Source: Maniola hyperantus (taxonomy: Eukaryota; Arthropoda; Insecta; Lepidoptera; Nymphalidae). Taken from it: 64,000 bases of DNA. The translations under genes and the position numbers were made by a program. Within the stretch, counting starts at the first letter, position 1. Every line of letters starts with the position of its first letter. The notes under the pieces are model-generated. The model was not told the DNA's origin and searched no databases. It saw only the letters and a list, made by a program, of their open reading frames with translations. The stretch spans positions 14,446,001-14,510,000 of the forward strand of contig NC_048538.1 of the NCBI RefSeq assembly GCF_902806685.2, given 5' to 3'. Shown here one piece after another: positions 38,411 through 50,800 of the stretch.

Positions 38411-38551
38411 TATAGTTCGCGACAGGTCGAGACGGCAATCGGGGTGTGTGAGGCGGGGAGACACCCCGATTGCCCCGGGATAGCGCGGGGGTTGTGCGGG
38501 TGTGCGGGTCGTCCCTACCACGATTGCCATGTCGACCTGTCGCGAACTATA
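38411..38551. mobile_element. hairpin MITE family B, copy 1
   Basis: Termini TATAGTTCGCGACAGGTCGA and its exact complement; the GC-rich interior is unlike the AT-rich surroundings. Other copies: 46350-46471 and 57182-57344. Confidence 0.75.
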
Positions 38552-39767
38552 ACTACTTAATTTTATCGACGCTCATATTATGTTAAAATCCGGATTATGA
38601 ATTCAAAAAGAGTGATTTAATGATATATTTTGTTCACGTGCAATTATTATGAAAAATATTTATGTAAATTAAAGCATGATTTCCATAGCAATTATTCAAA
38701 AACCGGACAAGTGCGAGGTGGACTCGCACACAACGGGTTCCGTTATCCGTATCATCCTACAAGATAACACTATTCACTAAGTACCTTGGTATATACTTTG
38801 AAATTCTCCATCTCGATTTTTAGTACTTCGTCCGGGTGGATTTAAGTTTTTAAAATCCCGTGGGAACTCTTTGATTTTTCGGGATGAAAGTAGCCTATGT
38901 CCTTCCCCGGGATGTAAGCTAACTCTGTACCAAATTTCATCAAAATCTGTAAAACTGTTCGGCCCTGAAAAGCTAGCAAACAGACAGACAGTCAGACACA
39001 CTTTCACATTTATAATATTAGTATGGAAATATTAGTATTGATTGTTGTTATAGCGATCTACCTATTACAGTTCATGAGTGCAGCCTGCTGACAGACAGAG
39101 ACTGACAGACGGACAGACAGCGGAGGCTTAGTCTCGGTCTTAGAAGGTCCCGTTGGTAACCTTCGTATTAACTTCACTTGACATTCTAGCATCAGAAAAT
39201 AAAAGAAAGCTTACGACAAAATATTACGTTACTAAGACTTGATGGTTGGGTTATGATGTGTGAGTAGTAAAGTAATGTATGAAACGGCACATAACTAGGT
39301 ATTAGGGTGCCTATCCACTGAAGTGGAGCGGAGTGGAGATTGAACAAACCAATCCGAGTATTGGAGGTCATCTGATAAAAATCTGATTAGTCGACTATAC
39401 AGATTTCCGCCACTAGGTACTCATGTATTTCCGCTCCGCTGCGCTTAGTGGACAGGCATCCTTGTTTAATAGAATTTAATAAAATACTATTATATTTATA
39501 ATGTCTAATATCCATCTACTTAATTGTTAACATTTTCTGTAGGTTTTTTGCAAACATTTCTGGGTTTTGAGGTAACATTGCATTTCTTTTCTTAGGTCTA
39601 AAACACAGAAACGGGAAGAATTCTTAGGTATAACAAGAATTATTTATATAGTTATTATAACAAGGTAGGTACATAGACAGTACCTACCTAACCTACGAGT
39701 AACACAAATTTGCTATCACTATCTCTTTCTGCGTCGTCATTGCTGCAGGTTATGACCCCTTTTATTA

Positions 39768-39986
39768 ATCCTACTAATATTATAAATGTGAAAGTGTGGA
39801 TGTTTGGATGTTTGTTACTCAATCACACAAAAACGGCTGAACGGATTTGGATGAAATTTGGAATGGAGATAGATTATACCCTGGATTAACACATAGGCTA
39901 CTTTTTATCCCGGAAAATCAAAAAGTTCCCGCGGGATTTTTAAAAATGTAAATCCACGTGGACGAAGTCGCAGGCATCAGCTAGTC
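39768..39986 (+). repeat. Lep1-like repeat just downstream of scarlet
   Basis: Complete-looking copy from CTACTAATATTATAAATGTG to GCATCAGCTAGT, ending less than 100 bp from the scarlet stop codon. Confidence 0.6.
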
Positions 39987-40052
39987 ATTCATAACGGTAA
40001 CCTAAGAATAGTTAAAAAAAATCTTATGTCTGTATTGGAAATAATATTAAAA

Positions 40053-40075
40053 TTTATTTTCTATTCCAGTTTATT
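40053..40075 (-). terminator. polyadenylation signals of scarlet
   Basis: Two AATAAA hexamers on the minus strand lie just after the stop: 40070-40075 (2 nt past TAA) and 40053-40058. The second has the more usual spacing. They imply a very short 3' UTR. Confidence 0.5.
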
Positions 40076-40077
40076 CG

Positions 40078-40253
40078 TTATTTTCTCCTAGTCCTATATC
40101 TCAACGCAAACAACGCAAGCAGGTGGAAGGCCAGGTAGAGGAGGAACAGCGCCAGGATGTCCACCCAGAACTGGTTTGGTTCAAAGTCGTACTTCACCAA
40201 CACTTCTTTGCCGGTGCTGACGCAAGGCACGCCGGGTTGAGGTATCGTGCACG
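40078..40253 (-). CDS. st: scarlet terminal coding exon
   Basis: A 176-nt exon with an ATTTCAG acceptor and TAA stop. It encodes the cysteine-containing loop (CTIPQPGVPCVSTGKEVL), the final membrane helix (FWVDILALFLLYLAFHLLAL) and a basic C-terminal tail (RYRTRRK). Confidence 0.9.
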
Positions 40254-43200
40254 CTGAAATTAAATTATTTTATGAAGTTAAATAACTTTAGACCCTGCGC
40301 GACTTTGAATCGCACATCTTTTTTCAGACGGTCGGAAGGAAGTTTTTAAAAATAGGCCGCCTGACAGAACAGCTGTTTTGAGCCCGCCATATTTTATCGA
40401 GGTGAAATTCATAGTCAAGACAGGGGCTTCTTTAGGGGACCATTCAGACGACATGAGTGTCATATTATTCAACCTTAATGCAATTGGGGTTGAATATGAC
40501 AAATGTTGTCGGAATGGTTTCCTAAAGAAGCGCCTATCTTGACTATGAATTCCACTGTAAGGGCGTTTGTGCACTCATCCGTATTCGGTTCGTATCCGTA
40601 ATTCTTAGAAGTGGCCGTCATACAAATACGTACATTCGATCTGTAGTTATTTTTTGACAGATTCGTCAAATCACTGTTGAGTGCACAAACGCCCTTAAAG
40701 TGCCTTATTAGTTCTTAATATTATACTAGTTGCAGTGGTCAAAAATGGAATCCGCCGCGCATCCGAAATCTAACCATAATTTTTTTTCCCGCTAAGTTTC
40801 TTGCTTATAGTGCCTATACTATAGTATTTCATTAATTATTTTATGTCATACTCTGAATGAAACTTAAAAATCTTAGGTTTGTTGTTGGGAAATCCCTTAT
40901 CAGTATTTTTAAAGTCATACCTAATATTCCCACCGGCCAGCAGCCTCATGTTAACAACGATTTCCAAGGTTAACAGATATTCTTGGAAATCAGGTAAATT
41001 AACAAAAGGATTGTACATTGAACACAGTAAAAGATATTATTTCGATTAGGTGTTACCAAGGGTAGTATTATTGGACCTGTTTTTTTTTCAAATAGATATG
41101 AATGGAAATGTTATTGTAGCAGCAATTAATGGCTAAGCTTTATCTTAAATCGCTATAATAACTCATATGAAAGAAAGTAGTCTAGGTTTACGATGTTAAA
41201 TTAAAGAAATAGCCCACTTACTTATGTTCTCAACTCCGTCCCACTGCAGTATGCTCATAGCTTCATTTGAGTACATTAGCCATGACAAATGCCGAATCCA
41301 TGAAATGTATTTAGGTATTGAACTGAAAAAAAACGCATGATTAATTTGCGACTCAATAACAAAAAAAGAAGAAAATAGTTTGATCAAAAATAAAAAAAAT
41401 CACTCTATTTCATGCCTATGTAAGGCGTACAAATTTTAGCCTTAAAACTATAATAAAATTACGTCGACATAAGTTGCGCTAACAATCAACTAAGTATATT
41501 ATTATGATTATTATAACATCTAACGGCTAATCTATAAGCTTACATTAGTTTTAAATTAATTTTAACTATTACTTTAATATTTACATACTTTATAATGATG
41601 ATAATAGAAAATAAATAAAAACCTTAGCTTAATGAAGAGTCCAGAGGTCATCATCAGTGAGTAGTCAAATGGCACAAGGTATGCTATTGCAATCGGCATT
41701 GAGCCAAATGCGCATGAAAAGAATGATCCTGGAAATAAAATAGAAATTATTGACACACCATATCATAATATTGGTTAAGCTTAGTTTGACGAATAGTTGT
41801 GTCGACAAAGTTTAAAGAAACTGGAACCTAAAATCAGGAAATATTGCAGTTATAAGTTCTCAATCGAGACAAACTGAACTTAAGGAAGTTATGTATAATT
41901 TAGAAAATCCTATATTTTGTGACAAGCCTTGAAAGAGACCGTGCATTAAAGGGAGTCTATGGTTCAGATGACAATAACAACGAATAAATCAGAGTCTTAG
42001 ATTATCAGAATATGCATTCATCAGACACACAGAGTAAAAATCAATCAGACATGACGTAAAAGCAATATTACTCACCGCAGGCGATGGCTACGTTTAGAAC
42101 CAAGATGGACAGAAAGATAGTAAAACCAAAAGCGTAGACCGTGCCTCGAAGTCCTGCCACCCAATACACCACCAGTGTGAACAACGTAGGCTCGATCACT
42201 AGACCTGGAAACTAGGAAAAAAAATCGTGATCAGACAAGCCTGGAAAATCTAATGATAAAATGAAAATTATTCAATCCTAAGTATTAATGCTCCTAGTAG
42301 ATTATTTTTGATAATGGCTGAAATTTTATTTGGGAAGGTGACTTAATGAAGTTCCAATTATTGTTGGAAATATTTAACATCATCATTAAGTATACAATTT
42401 GTTGAATTTTGACAAAGATTTTTTTTTAAAGGATTAACTTACCAGAGCCACCATTCTAGCGATATAGTATGCCGGAGTAGAATACAGCCCAGCCTTCAGT
42501 TCTCTTTCCAGCATAGGGAACTCCTCAGGAAACATGTGCAGTACTGAGTACATTGGCGAGAAAGTGTTTTCTGCTATAATTATGAAGAGTGCCCCTTGAA
42601 CATCTTGGATACCAGCTTGAGTGAGTCGAGCTGTTCCGATGAAGCATAATCCAGCTGTCAATGCTATGGCCTGAAAATAATTACCCGTCTTTAATATTCC
42701 GTCCATTAGGCTATCACTATAATATAGTCTATACTTTTTTCAAGAGTTTGACTTCTTATTCTTAACTTACCAATTTTTGTAATATCCGCACGAACTGTAC
42801 TCGAGGATCCCTTAATATTATGATAAAATATCTGTAGACAAGCCAAAGAACCTTTGTGTGAAAAAACGGGGGCTTATAATCATCGTTTTTCACTCGCCTT
42901 GTATCCTGAAACAGAAGTTACAAAATATATAGGCTAAAATCCTTCAGTGTGGCGAAGATCCAAATAAAACGATTGGAATGTTTTTCACGAGATCTGACAC
43001 TATCTGATGAGCTCGAACCGAACGCAATATTCCATCGGGTATAAAAAAATTGTAGAGTACCTTTGACCAATTATATAACAAAAGAACCAAGGCGATTAAA
43101 GCAATTTTTAATGAAGATACATAGCTATCGGGAGCTACATTGCAAACGACATCTTTTGCCTTGCTTACAAATTAAATGACTGTACAAGCAAATAAATCGA

Positions 43201-46200
43201 ATATACATTTTTTTTTTTCAAAGACAGTAAAAAATTTATTGCCTCCGTCTTAACAGAGATTTTACTAAGATTACTTAGTGATAAAACCATAAATTCGTAC
43301 CACGTCTTTATTATCCATAAGATGAAACTCCAGATGTATCTCCATATCAAGTTCTTTAGCAGCATCACTGACGGCGAATCTGTCGCATACACTCTTGATG
43401 GCTTGCCTTGATGCTCCTTCTGATCCGGGGGTTAGAGCCAGGACTTTGATGAAGTAGTCCGTAGGATTGTACGTAATAGGACACTGGTAGCCCAAACTGT
43501 GAACAGTTTTGATCAATATTTAAATAAACCGTAATACAAGCCCAAATTTTTGGGATATTTATTTATAACATTCCAATATTTAATTTTCAGAACTCACGTA
43601 GATTTATTTATTTATTTTAGCATCAGTCAGGAAAGCGTTCGTGTTTCAGGTTTAAGTACCTATATCTATACTTAGAAAATAATATTATAATAACTAATAA
43701 TAATGACGTCTACAAATCTGCTTTTTATCAACAGGTTATTTGTGAGGCTTAATTCAATTATTTTTTCGTTACTTTTGTATTGATAAAAGTTTTGAAAAAT
43801 ATGTTAAGTATCTTTGTAGGATTTTTTAAACAAAGCACGATTTTAAAGCTAGCGTTATCATGAAGTACCGGCTGAAATTAATTGCTAATTAATCTATTTT
43901 GTAATTTGTCGATAAGTTACTTATAGCAGCATTGTTATTTGTCAAAAAAGAGTATACAATTTTTGACAAATAACAATGCTGCTCAGTAACTTATCGACAG
44001 GTTACAGATATGATTGATTATTAATAATTTTGGCCGTTGATAAGTAATACGCGAGCCCTTGAACGTTGCCGCTGTTTCTAGTCGTCGGGAAGTCCTATTA
44101 GGGTCAGCGAATTATCGTTCTGATCGTATCTAATTATTGTTACCGATATACGTATCAACTGTCTGATCTGTCTAGCCTGAGGCGCCATCATATTGATTTT
44201 TAATCTTTAATCACCGAAGAAATTTGAGTTTAAAATACAGTTCCCACCAAGGAGCCCTAGACAAATGATGTAATTTTTTTTTTACTGTTAATGTCTAAGT
44301 CCATGAATCCAGATTTGCACCGTGGTGTTCTTGTGTAGGTCTTTAATCTAAATATATAAAAGAAAAAGGTGACTGACTGACTGATCTATCAACGCACAGC
44401 TCAAACGACTGGACGGATTGGGCTGAAATTTGGCATGCAGACTATTATGACGTAGGCTTCCGCTAAGAAAGGATTTTTGAAAATTCAACCCCTAAGGGGG
44501 TGAAATATGGGTTTAATATTTGTGAAGTCCACGCGGACGAAGTCGCGAGCATAATTGCTACTTTCATATATGTTTTTACTAAATAATGCCTGTGTGACTT
44601 CTGCGCCGTCCCATCCACGCTTCAAACGCATCTTCATTCTTACAAAAAATTCATTATATTCCTACACTTTTTTTAAAATTACTATACCTACTAGGCACGC
44701 TCTAGGCAGGCACGCTCCTCCTTAGGCTACATTATCACTCACTATTTGGTGTGATTGCAGCCAAGGGCATACCTATTTAGTTTAAAAAAACTATGCATAT
44801 TATATACCTTTCAAAGAAATTCAGCGCTCCTGAAGCGTTGCCAGCAAAAGCCACTCTTCCCTCCGCCAATAACACCAGCTTATCGAACAACGCCATCAGT
44901 TCTGAGGACGGCTGGTGTATGGTGCATATCACAGTTTTGCCCTGGACTGCGCTGGCTCGGAGTAGAGTTATCAACTTCTGTGCAGACGACGAGTCCAGTC
45001 CCGTTGTGGGTTCATCGCAGAATAGAAGACCCGGGTCGATTAAGAGCTAAAGCAAAATTGTTGATTCATTGTCAGCAGCCATTGGGAAATAAAATATAAT
45101 GAAATTAAATGTACTATAACTTCATAGAGGGAAACCAATTATGATATTTCAAAACTCTACCACAAAGTTCGCTACTGCCCATGTCTGCTCGACCTTCATC
45201 TCTCGCAGCACTGCAGTCCCATCGTGACCCGTGCAATTGGGTCGAAATATCGACAAATAAAAACAACAAATTAATCGTGGTATGTACCCGTTTTCTACTT
45301 TAAAATATGCTACCATAAGGTTCGAGAAGCAGATTCTAGAGAGAAGAAGAACCTATAAAGCAGTTACCATTTTTGCTTTCTTTCTACATAACAACTACAC
45401 TACCTTGGCCTTGTAGGCTGCTGAAAGCAAAATTGATTAGTTTCCATGCAACTTTGTAAGTTTTTGTGTAATAGCTACGACTTCTACATGTATCTTAGAA
45501 AGGGACCTAGGTTTGATTCTCGGCAGGGGTAAGTAATTTTTGAATTCAAGCGTTTTCCCTGTTCAGGTCAGGCGGGAGAGTTCCAAAGCCGGGCCGCCAA
45601 TTAGTGCGGTATAAGTTTTTAATTTAAATTTCGTTAAATGTTTACACCTTGGATTGTGTCCACATTCCATCACTAGATAAAATCGCACTATCGTTTTGAT
45701 CTAAAAATTCAAATTCATTTCATCTGTTATCACATTCATTTATGAATACTTGTTTCATGACCGGTTTTTAGCTATTTCGTCCTTGGGAAATCTCGTTAGT
45801 CAACCAGGATTTGCTTACTAACTAGTTAGATGGTGTCCGCGGTTTTCTGCTATAGCTTTTCACGGCCGATGAGCCGTCGACTAAACTGATGCGTTTAACC
45901 GATTCTGACGAAATTACGTAGGTAAGTAGGTATGGAAAGAGCTTACATTCTTGTATCAAACAACATGTACCTACATGAACATTGAACATAGGTTACTTTT
46001 TCATCCCATCGCCGCTTCAATACAGAACACGGGTCTCCTGTCAGAATGATAAGCGTTTTGGCCATATTCTACCAGGCCACGCTGGCCAAGTGCGAATTGG
46101 CAGACTTCACACACCTTTTGAGAACATTATGGAGAACTCTCAGGTATGCAGTTTTCCTTCACCGTTAAAGTAAGTGATATTTATTTACTTAAAATGCAAA

Positions 46201-47740
46201 CAACTCCGTAAAGTTAGAGATGCGTGCCGGGGATCAAACCCCCGACCTCCGATTTGGAATTTGAAGTATTAACCACTAGACTATCACAGCTTTTGTACCT
46301 TAAAGCAATTATACAAGAGGTTTGGCGAAACCTATTATAGGTAGGTAAGTATTGTACGCGACAGGTCGAGATAGCAATCGAGGTATGATGGCGAGGGGAC
46401 GCCTCGCACTCCCGCACGTCACTTGCACGATGTGCGGGGCGTTCCCTCCCCAATTGCCATCTCAACCTAGATAATATTATTATGCTCACCTCTGAAGCAA
46501 AGGCAAGTCGCTTCCTCTCGCCACCGGACAGTGTTTTCTGTCCGTCCAGTCCACCGATCCGCGTGTGTCGAGCTCCGTATAGAGAGAGCTGCCTCATCAG
46601 CTGGTTGACTTTTCTCCGACGCGCCAGAGGTGACGTGCGTCTGTCCATGCGGAGCCGAGCCTAGAAGAGTTTCGTCTCAGAATAATTCATCTAAGAGTTT
46701 CGTCTTTATCGTTTCGGTGTGTGTATCCTTTCAAGAGTCCCGTACCTCAAAAGGAAAAATGGTACCCTTATAGGATCAATTCACTGTCTGCTGTCTGTCG
46801 TGTCTGTCAAGAAACCTATAGGGTACTTTCCGTTGACCTAGAATCATGAAATTTGGCAGGTAGGCGGGTCTTATAGCACACGTTAGAGTAAAAATCCGAA
46901 AACTGTGAATTTGTGGTTACATCACCAAAAAATGTGCTAATGAACATAATAATTAATTAGTATTTTCAACTTTTAAAGTAAGATTACTAGGTATAATAAA
47001 CGGGGTAAGTATCATAATATGAAAGGGCTGTACATTCTAAAACTGATTTTTATTTATTTTTATGCATGATAGTTTTTGATTTATCGTGAAAAATGTCGAA
47101 AAAATACGGGTATGGAACCCTCGGTGCGTGAGTCTGACTCGCACTTGGCGTGACCCGGCCTGTTATTTTGAGGTTATAGATTTTTAGTTGACACACTTTT
47201 ATAATTCAGGTTGTTAAATAAGCTTTAATTTATTAGGTGTCAAATAAGGGCTTCGGTTATTAGGAATAAGCCGGGATTTGAATTCAGGCCGTTGCCTTTC
47301 GGTGCCGTAACTTGAGATGCCCGTGAAACCACAAATTGAGTATTTCTTAAAGATATCATTTACGTGTCATTGTTTTAATTATAGGCTGTGGCGAAAGCAA
47401 TACCTGTGGAGATATACCTAAGTGTGTTAAGTGTGTAAATAATGTTAGGTAAAATTACCGTTATATTGCAATGACTTATATATTACTTCGTATGGACAGG
47501 GTTATTGAACAAACCAAATGGCACCGACTCATTGACAATTATTAATGCAACCTCAGTGACGTCTGGATTTCAAACGGATCGTTCATTACTATCTAAGAGG
47601 TGGCGGTGATTTATTTGGATTCTAAACCGTGAAAAATTTTGTTCGCTTGACCATAAGTAGTAGGGGATTCGCCGGTTCTGGCCCACCTCCTGGGCCCCCT
47701 CCCAACCTCGGCCCCCTCCGCCGGTCGGTCAACTTTGAAA

Positions 47741-47806
<66 letters not shown>

Positions 47807-50800
47807 TTTTGGGGTGCGCTGAATCGTTTGCGCTCACTCCCGTCTTCGTATCTCTAACCGTTTCAAAGTTAGCTTTCGTCAAAATTAATCCCTAGTTCGT
47901 TATCTACTTGCTAATGACCTACTAATCACCCTCTATTGTTCGTATGCTCGCTGCTTCATTTCATGGGAATTACAAAGGAAACTCTTATCTCTCATAAGTA
48001 CTGTTTATTGGCCGCCAAATATTGATTTTAATAATTCTAACAAGAACATATCATTCTCTAACGTATTTTTATTGAATAAATCTAAAAAATCTGAACTTGT
48101 AACATGAAATACAAATACACTATACAATATTCACCGCAAACTGCTCTGTAGTCTTTTTGAACCCTCATTGTATTGAAAAACTTTGAACTTGTATAGTAAG
48201 TAACCAGTACCAATCAACCTATTTAGCGTTCACACCTGGACATAGGTCTTCCCAAGAGCGCGCCAACATATACGTTCCTCTGCCTTCCTCATCCATCTAC
48301 TTTCCCACAGCTCAACATATTATTTTGATGACATTTCGTACAGACTTAGCTTACTTACATCCTGGGATAGGACGCTACTTTTTATCCCGGAAAATCAAAG
48401 AGTTTTCACGGTATTTTAAAAAACTTAAATCCATGCGGACGAAGTCGCGGGCGTCATCTACTCAGAAATATATTCGTATTACACTAACGATTGCTTTTCT
48501 GCATATCGGGCATAACATTTTATCCAATGATAAAGCACACTTAATACACGTTATAGCATGACCACATGGTCTATAACACATGCCTACTTCTTCTACAAGA
48601 CAAATTTTACAGCAAAGTTTAAATGTTTCTTCAGCATTTTCAACACATAATATGTTTCTGCCTGCAAATTTAGAACTCATTGTATTGTTATTTACAAATT
48701 GTTCAGAGTCTTTTGATGTACCACAAACATCTTTGGCAATAGTTTGTATGTATGTTTCACCCATCACAAGTAAAACATAGGGGCAGGACGGAAACCAACG
48801 AGCGTGCTCCGACCATGGAAGTGAGTCCAATCCTTCCCAATCTTTGAGTCCACCATCACAAAAGTAACAAATCACTCGATCACTTTTTCCTGTATAAAAA
48901 AACCAGCGTCTGCCATTTCTTGAGGTTTTTGATTTAAACCTTGAGGCCAGGCATCAAAACTTCGCAATCTTGCGATTTTAGTTGCATAACTAGGATATTT
49001 GGGATATAGAAACTCCATTTCGATCTACGAACAATGGATTTCGATGTTAATAAAATATATTATAACAGATTTTTAGTAAGGTTTGCAAGCTTATTACACA
49101 TTATTATTTATTGAAAATTAATTCTTTAATAACGATTTTACACACATTTACTGCTATTTAAGTATATTTCGATTTTTAACATTTTTAACATTTTATATCT
49201 ACCTATAAAAAAAAACATATTTAAGGTGATGGTGGATAACTTAAAATAAAACAAAAAATATCTTTTAGCATTGTTTTATTACAAACCTTAATGAAAATGT
49301 AGATACAAGTTTTGGCTTAATCTATTTACTAGATTTTCTTAACTGCTAGTATATATAATATGATAATTTTTAAAGTTGAATGAGTTTCTTTGTAAGAGTT
49401 CCTTACATTCATTTTAGCCATTTTTTTGATTTAATCATTCTTTAGTTTTAATAATTTATCAAAGCTACTAAACCGAACAGAGTGTTTTTGGTCATAATAT
49501 TATTCATTTCTAATAAGGGGTCCATTTTTCCCAATCAATTTTTTTCTTTATTTTTTTAATGTGTTTATCACCACTACCCTTTGGAGTCTTTAAAGTTCCT
49601 TCGTTAGATGTAAAATTCCCTTCGAGCGATTTCATCTGCAGTTGATGAATAAAATCAGACCTTTTAGAATTTCCGATGTAAGTCAAAGGTATTTTAATTG
49701 CATGTAATGTCTTAGCAAACTTTTCCCAACCTATTGGATCACTTTTTTTTAGAGGTCTCAATGTATCATTAATTAGATCAACAATATTACTGCCGGGAAT
49801 TTTTTCATTGTTTATTAACACTGTACCATCAGCATGATCCCAATAAATTGCATTTTTACTCAAAGAAATCGAGTTTAATAACAACTCACCTTTTTTCAAA
49901 TATGATTTTGGTATCAGACTTAAAATTTGAGTTGTTGTGTAACGTGGTTGATTATTTTCTTTTTCTGTTACATCATCTGTCGGTGTTTTGAATGACATTA
50001 AGTTTTCATTTTCTGTGTCTTTATTTTTGTAACTCTTATTTTCATTAATACTGTCAGTAATAATTGGTAACAAGATAGGTTGACGTTCTTCCTCGGTGAA
50101 ATGTAGATATCTTTGTAGAATTTGTAAATATAAAATACATTTTTTACGATCTTCAATATTACTATTTAAAATCTTTTGCATTTCTACATCTAATCGGGAC
50201 ATGGGATTTTCAACATTGGTTTGCTGTTTGAGTCTTTCTATAAAACTAGGCTCAACAAGCAACATTTTTTTTGCATTTTCCATATTAAACTAATCCACTC
50301 AAAATAAACTCCAAAATGAAAGGTAAAAATGCTCCTACTTTTTGTATCAATATATTTTTCTTTAGTTTTTTTTCCCTTGTGATACAAAGTGCGAAGTATA
50401 CTTTTAAATTTTTTAAACTTTTTCTTTTGTACATTCACAAATGCAATTTATCTCTTCTTCTCCACACGATTTTAATAATGCTTTTTGACATTTAGGTTTA
50501 AGTATATGCAATGCGAGTAACAACTTTTTATGTGTCTTCAGACTTCAGTGCATTATTTGTAAATAATAGGAATTTGACGATTCTTTAAACTTTTACTATT
50601 CTTTGTTGAAATATTATATTCTACACAAAATTCATCACAGGTAAATATTTTTGATTTAATTGGACACATCATTTGCATCTTGTTTAAGATCAATCATTAA
50701 ATATCCATGTGCTTCTTTTGTTGCATCCTTATAGCCATCCTCAATGAATTTTAAATTATCTGGTGACACTTGTCTTGATAAGTATCGTATTTGGTTTTAT

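Noticed and set aside
38348..38530. 60-codon frame rich in Arg and Pro
   Set aside because: It is a shadow of the GC-rich hairpin MITE at 38411-38551.
50238..50438. 66-codon frame overlapping the 257-aa ORF start
   Set aside because: Treated as the second half of a frameshifted relic, not an independent gene.
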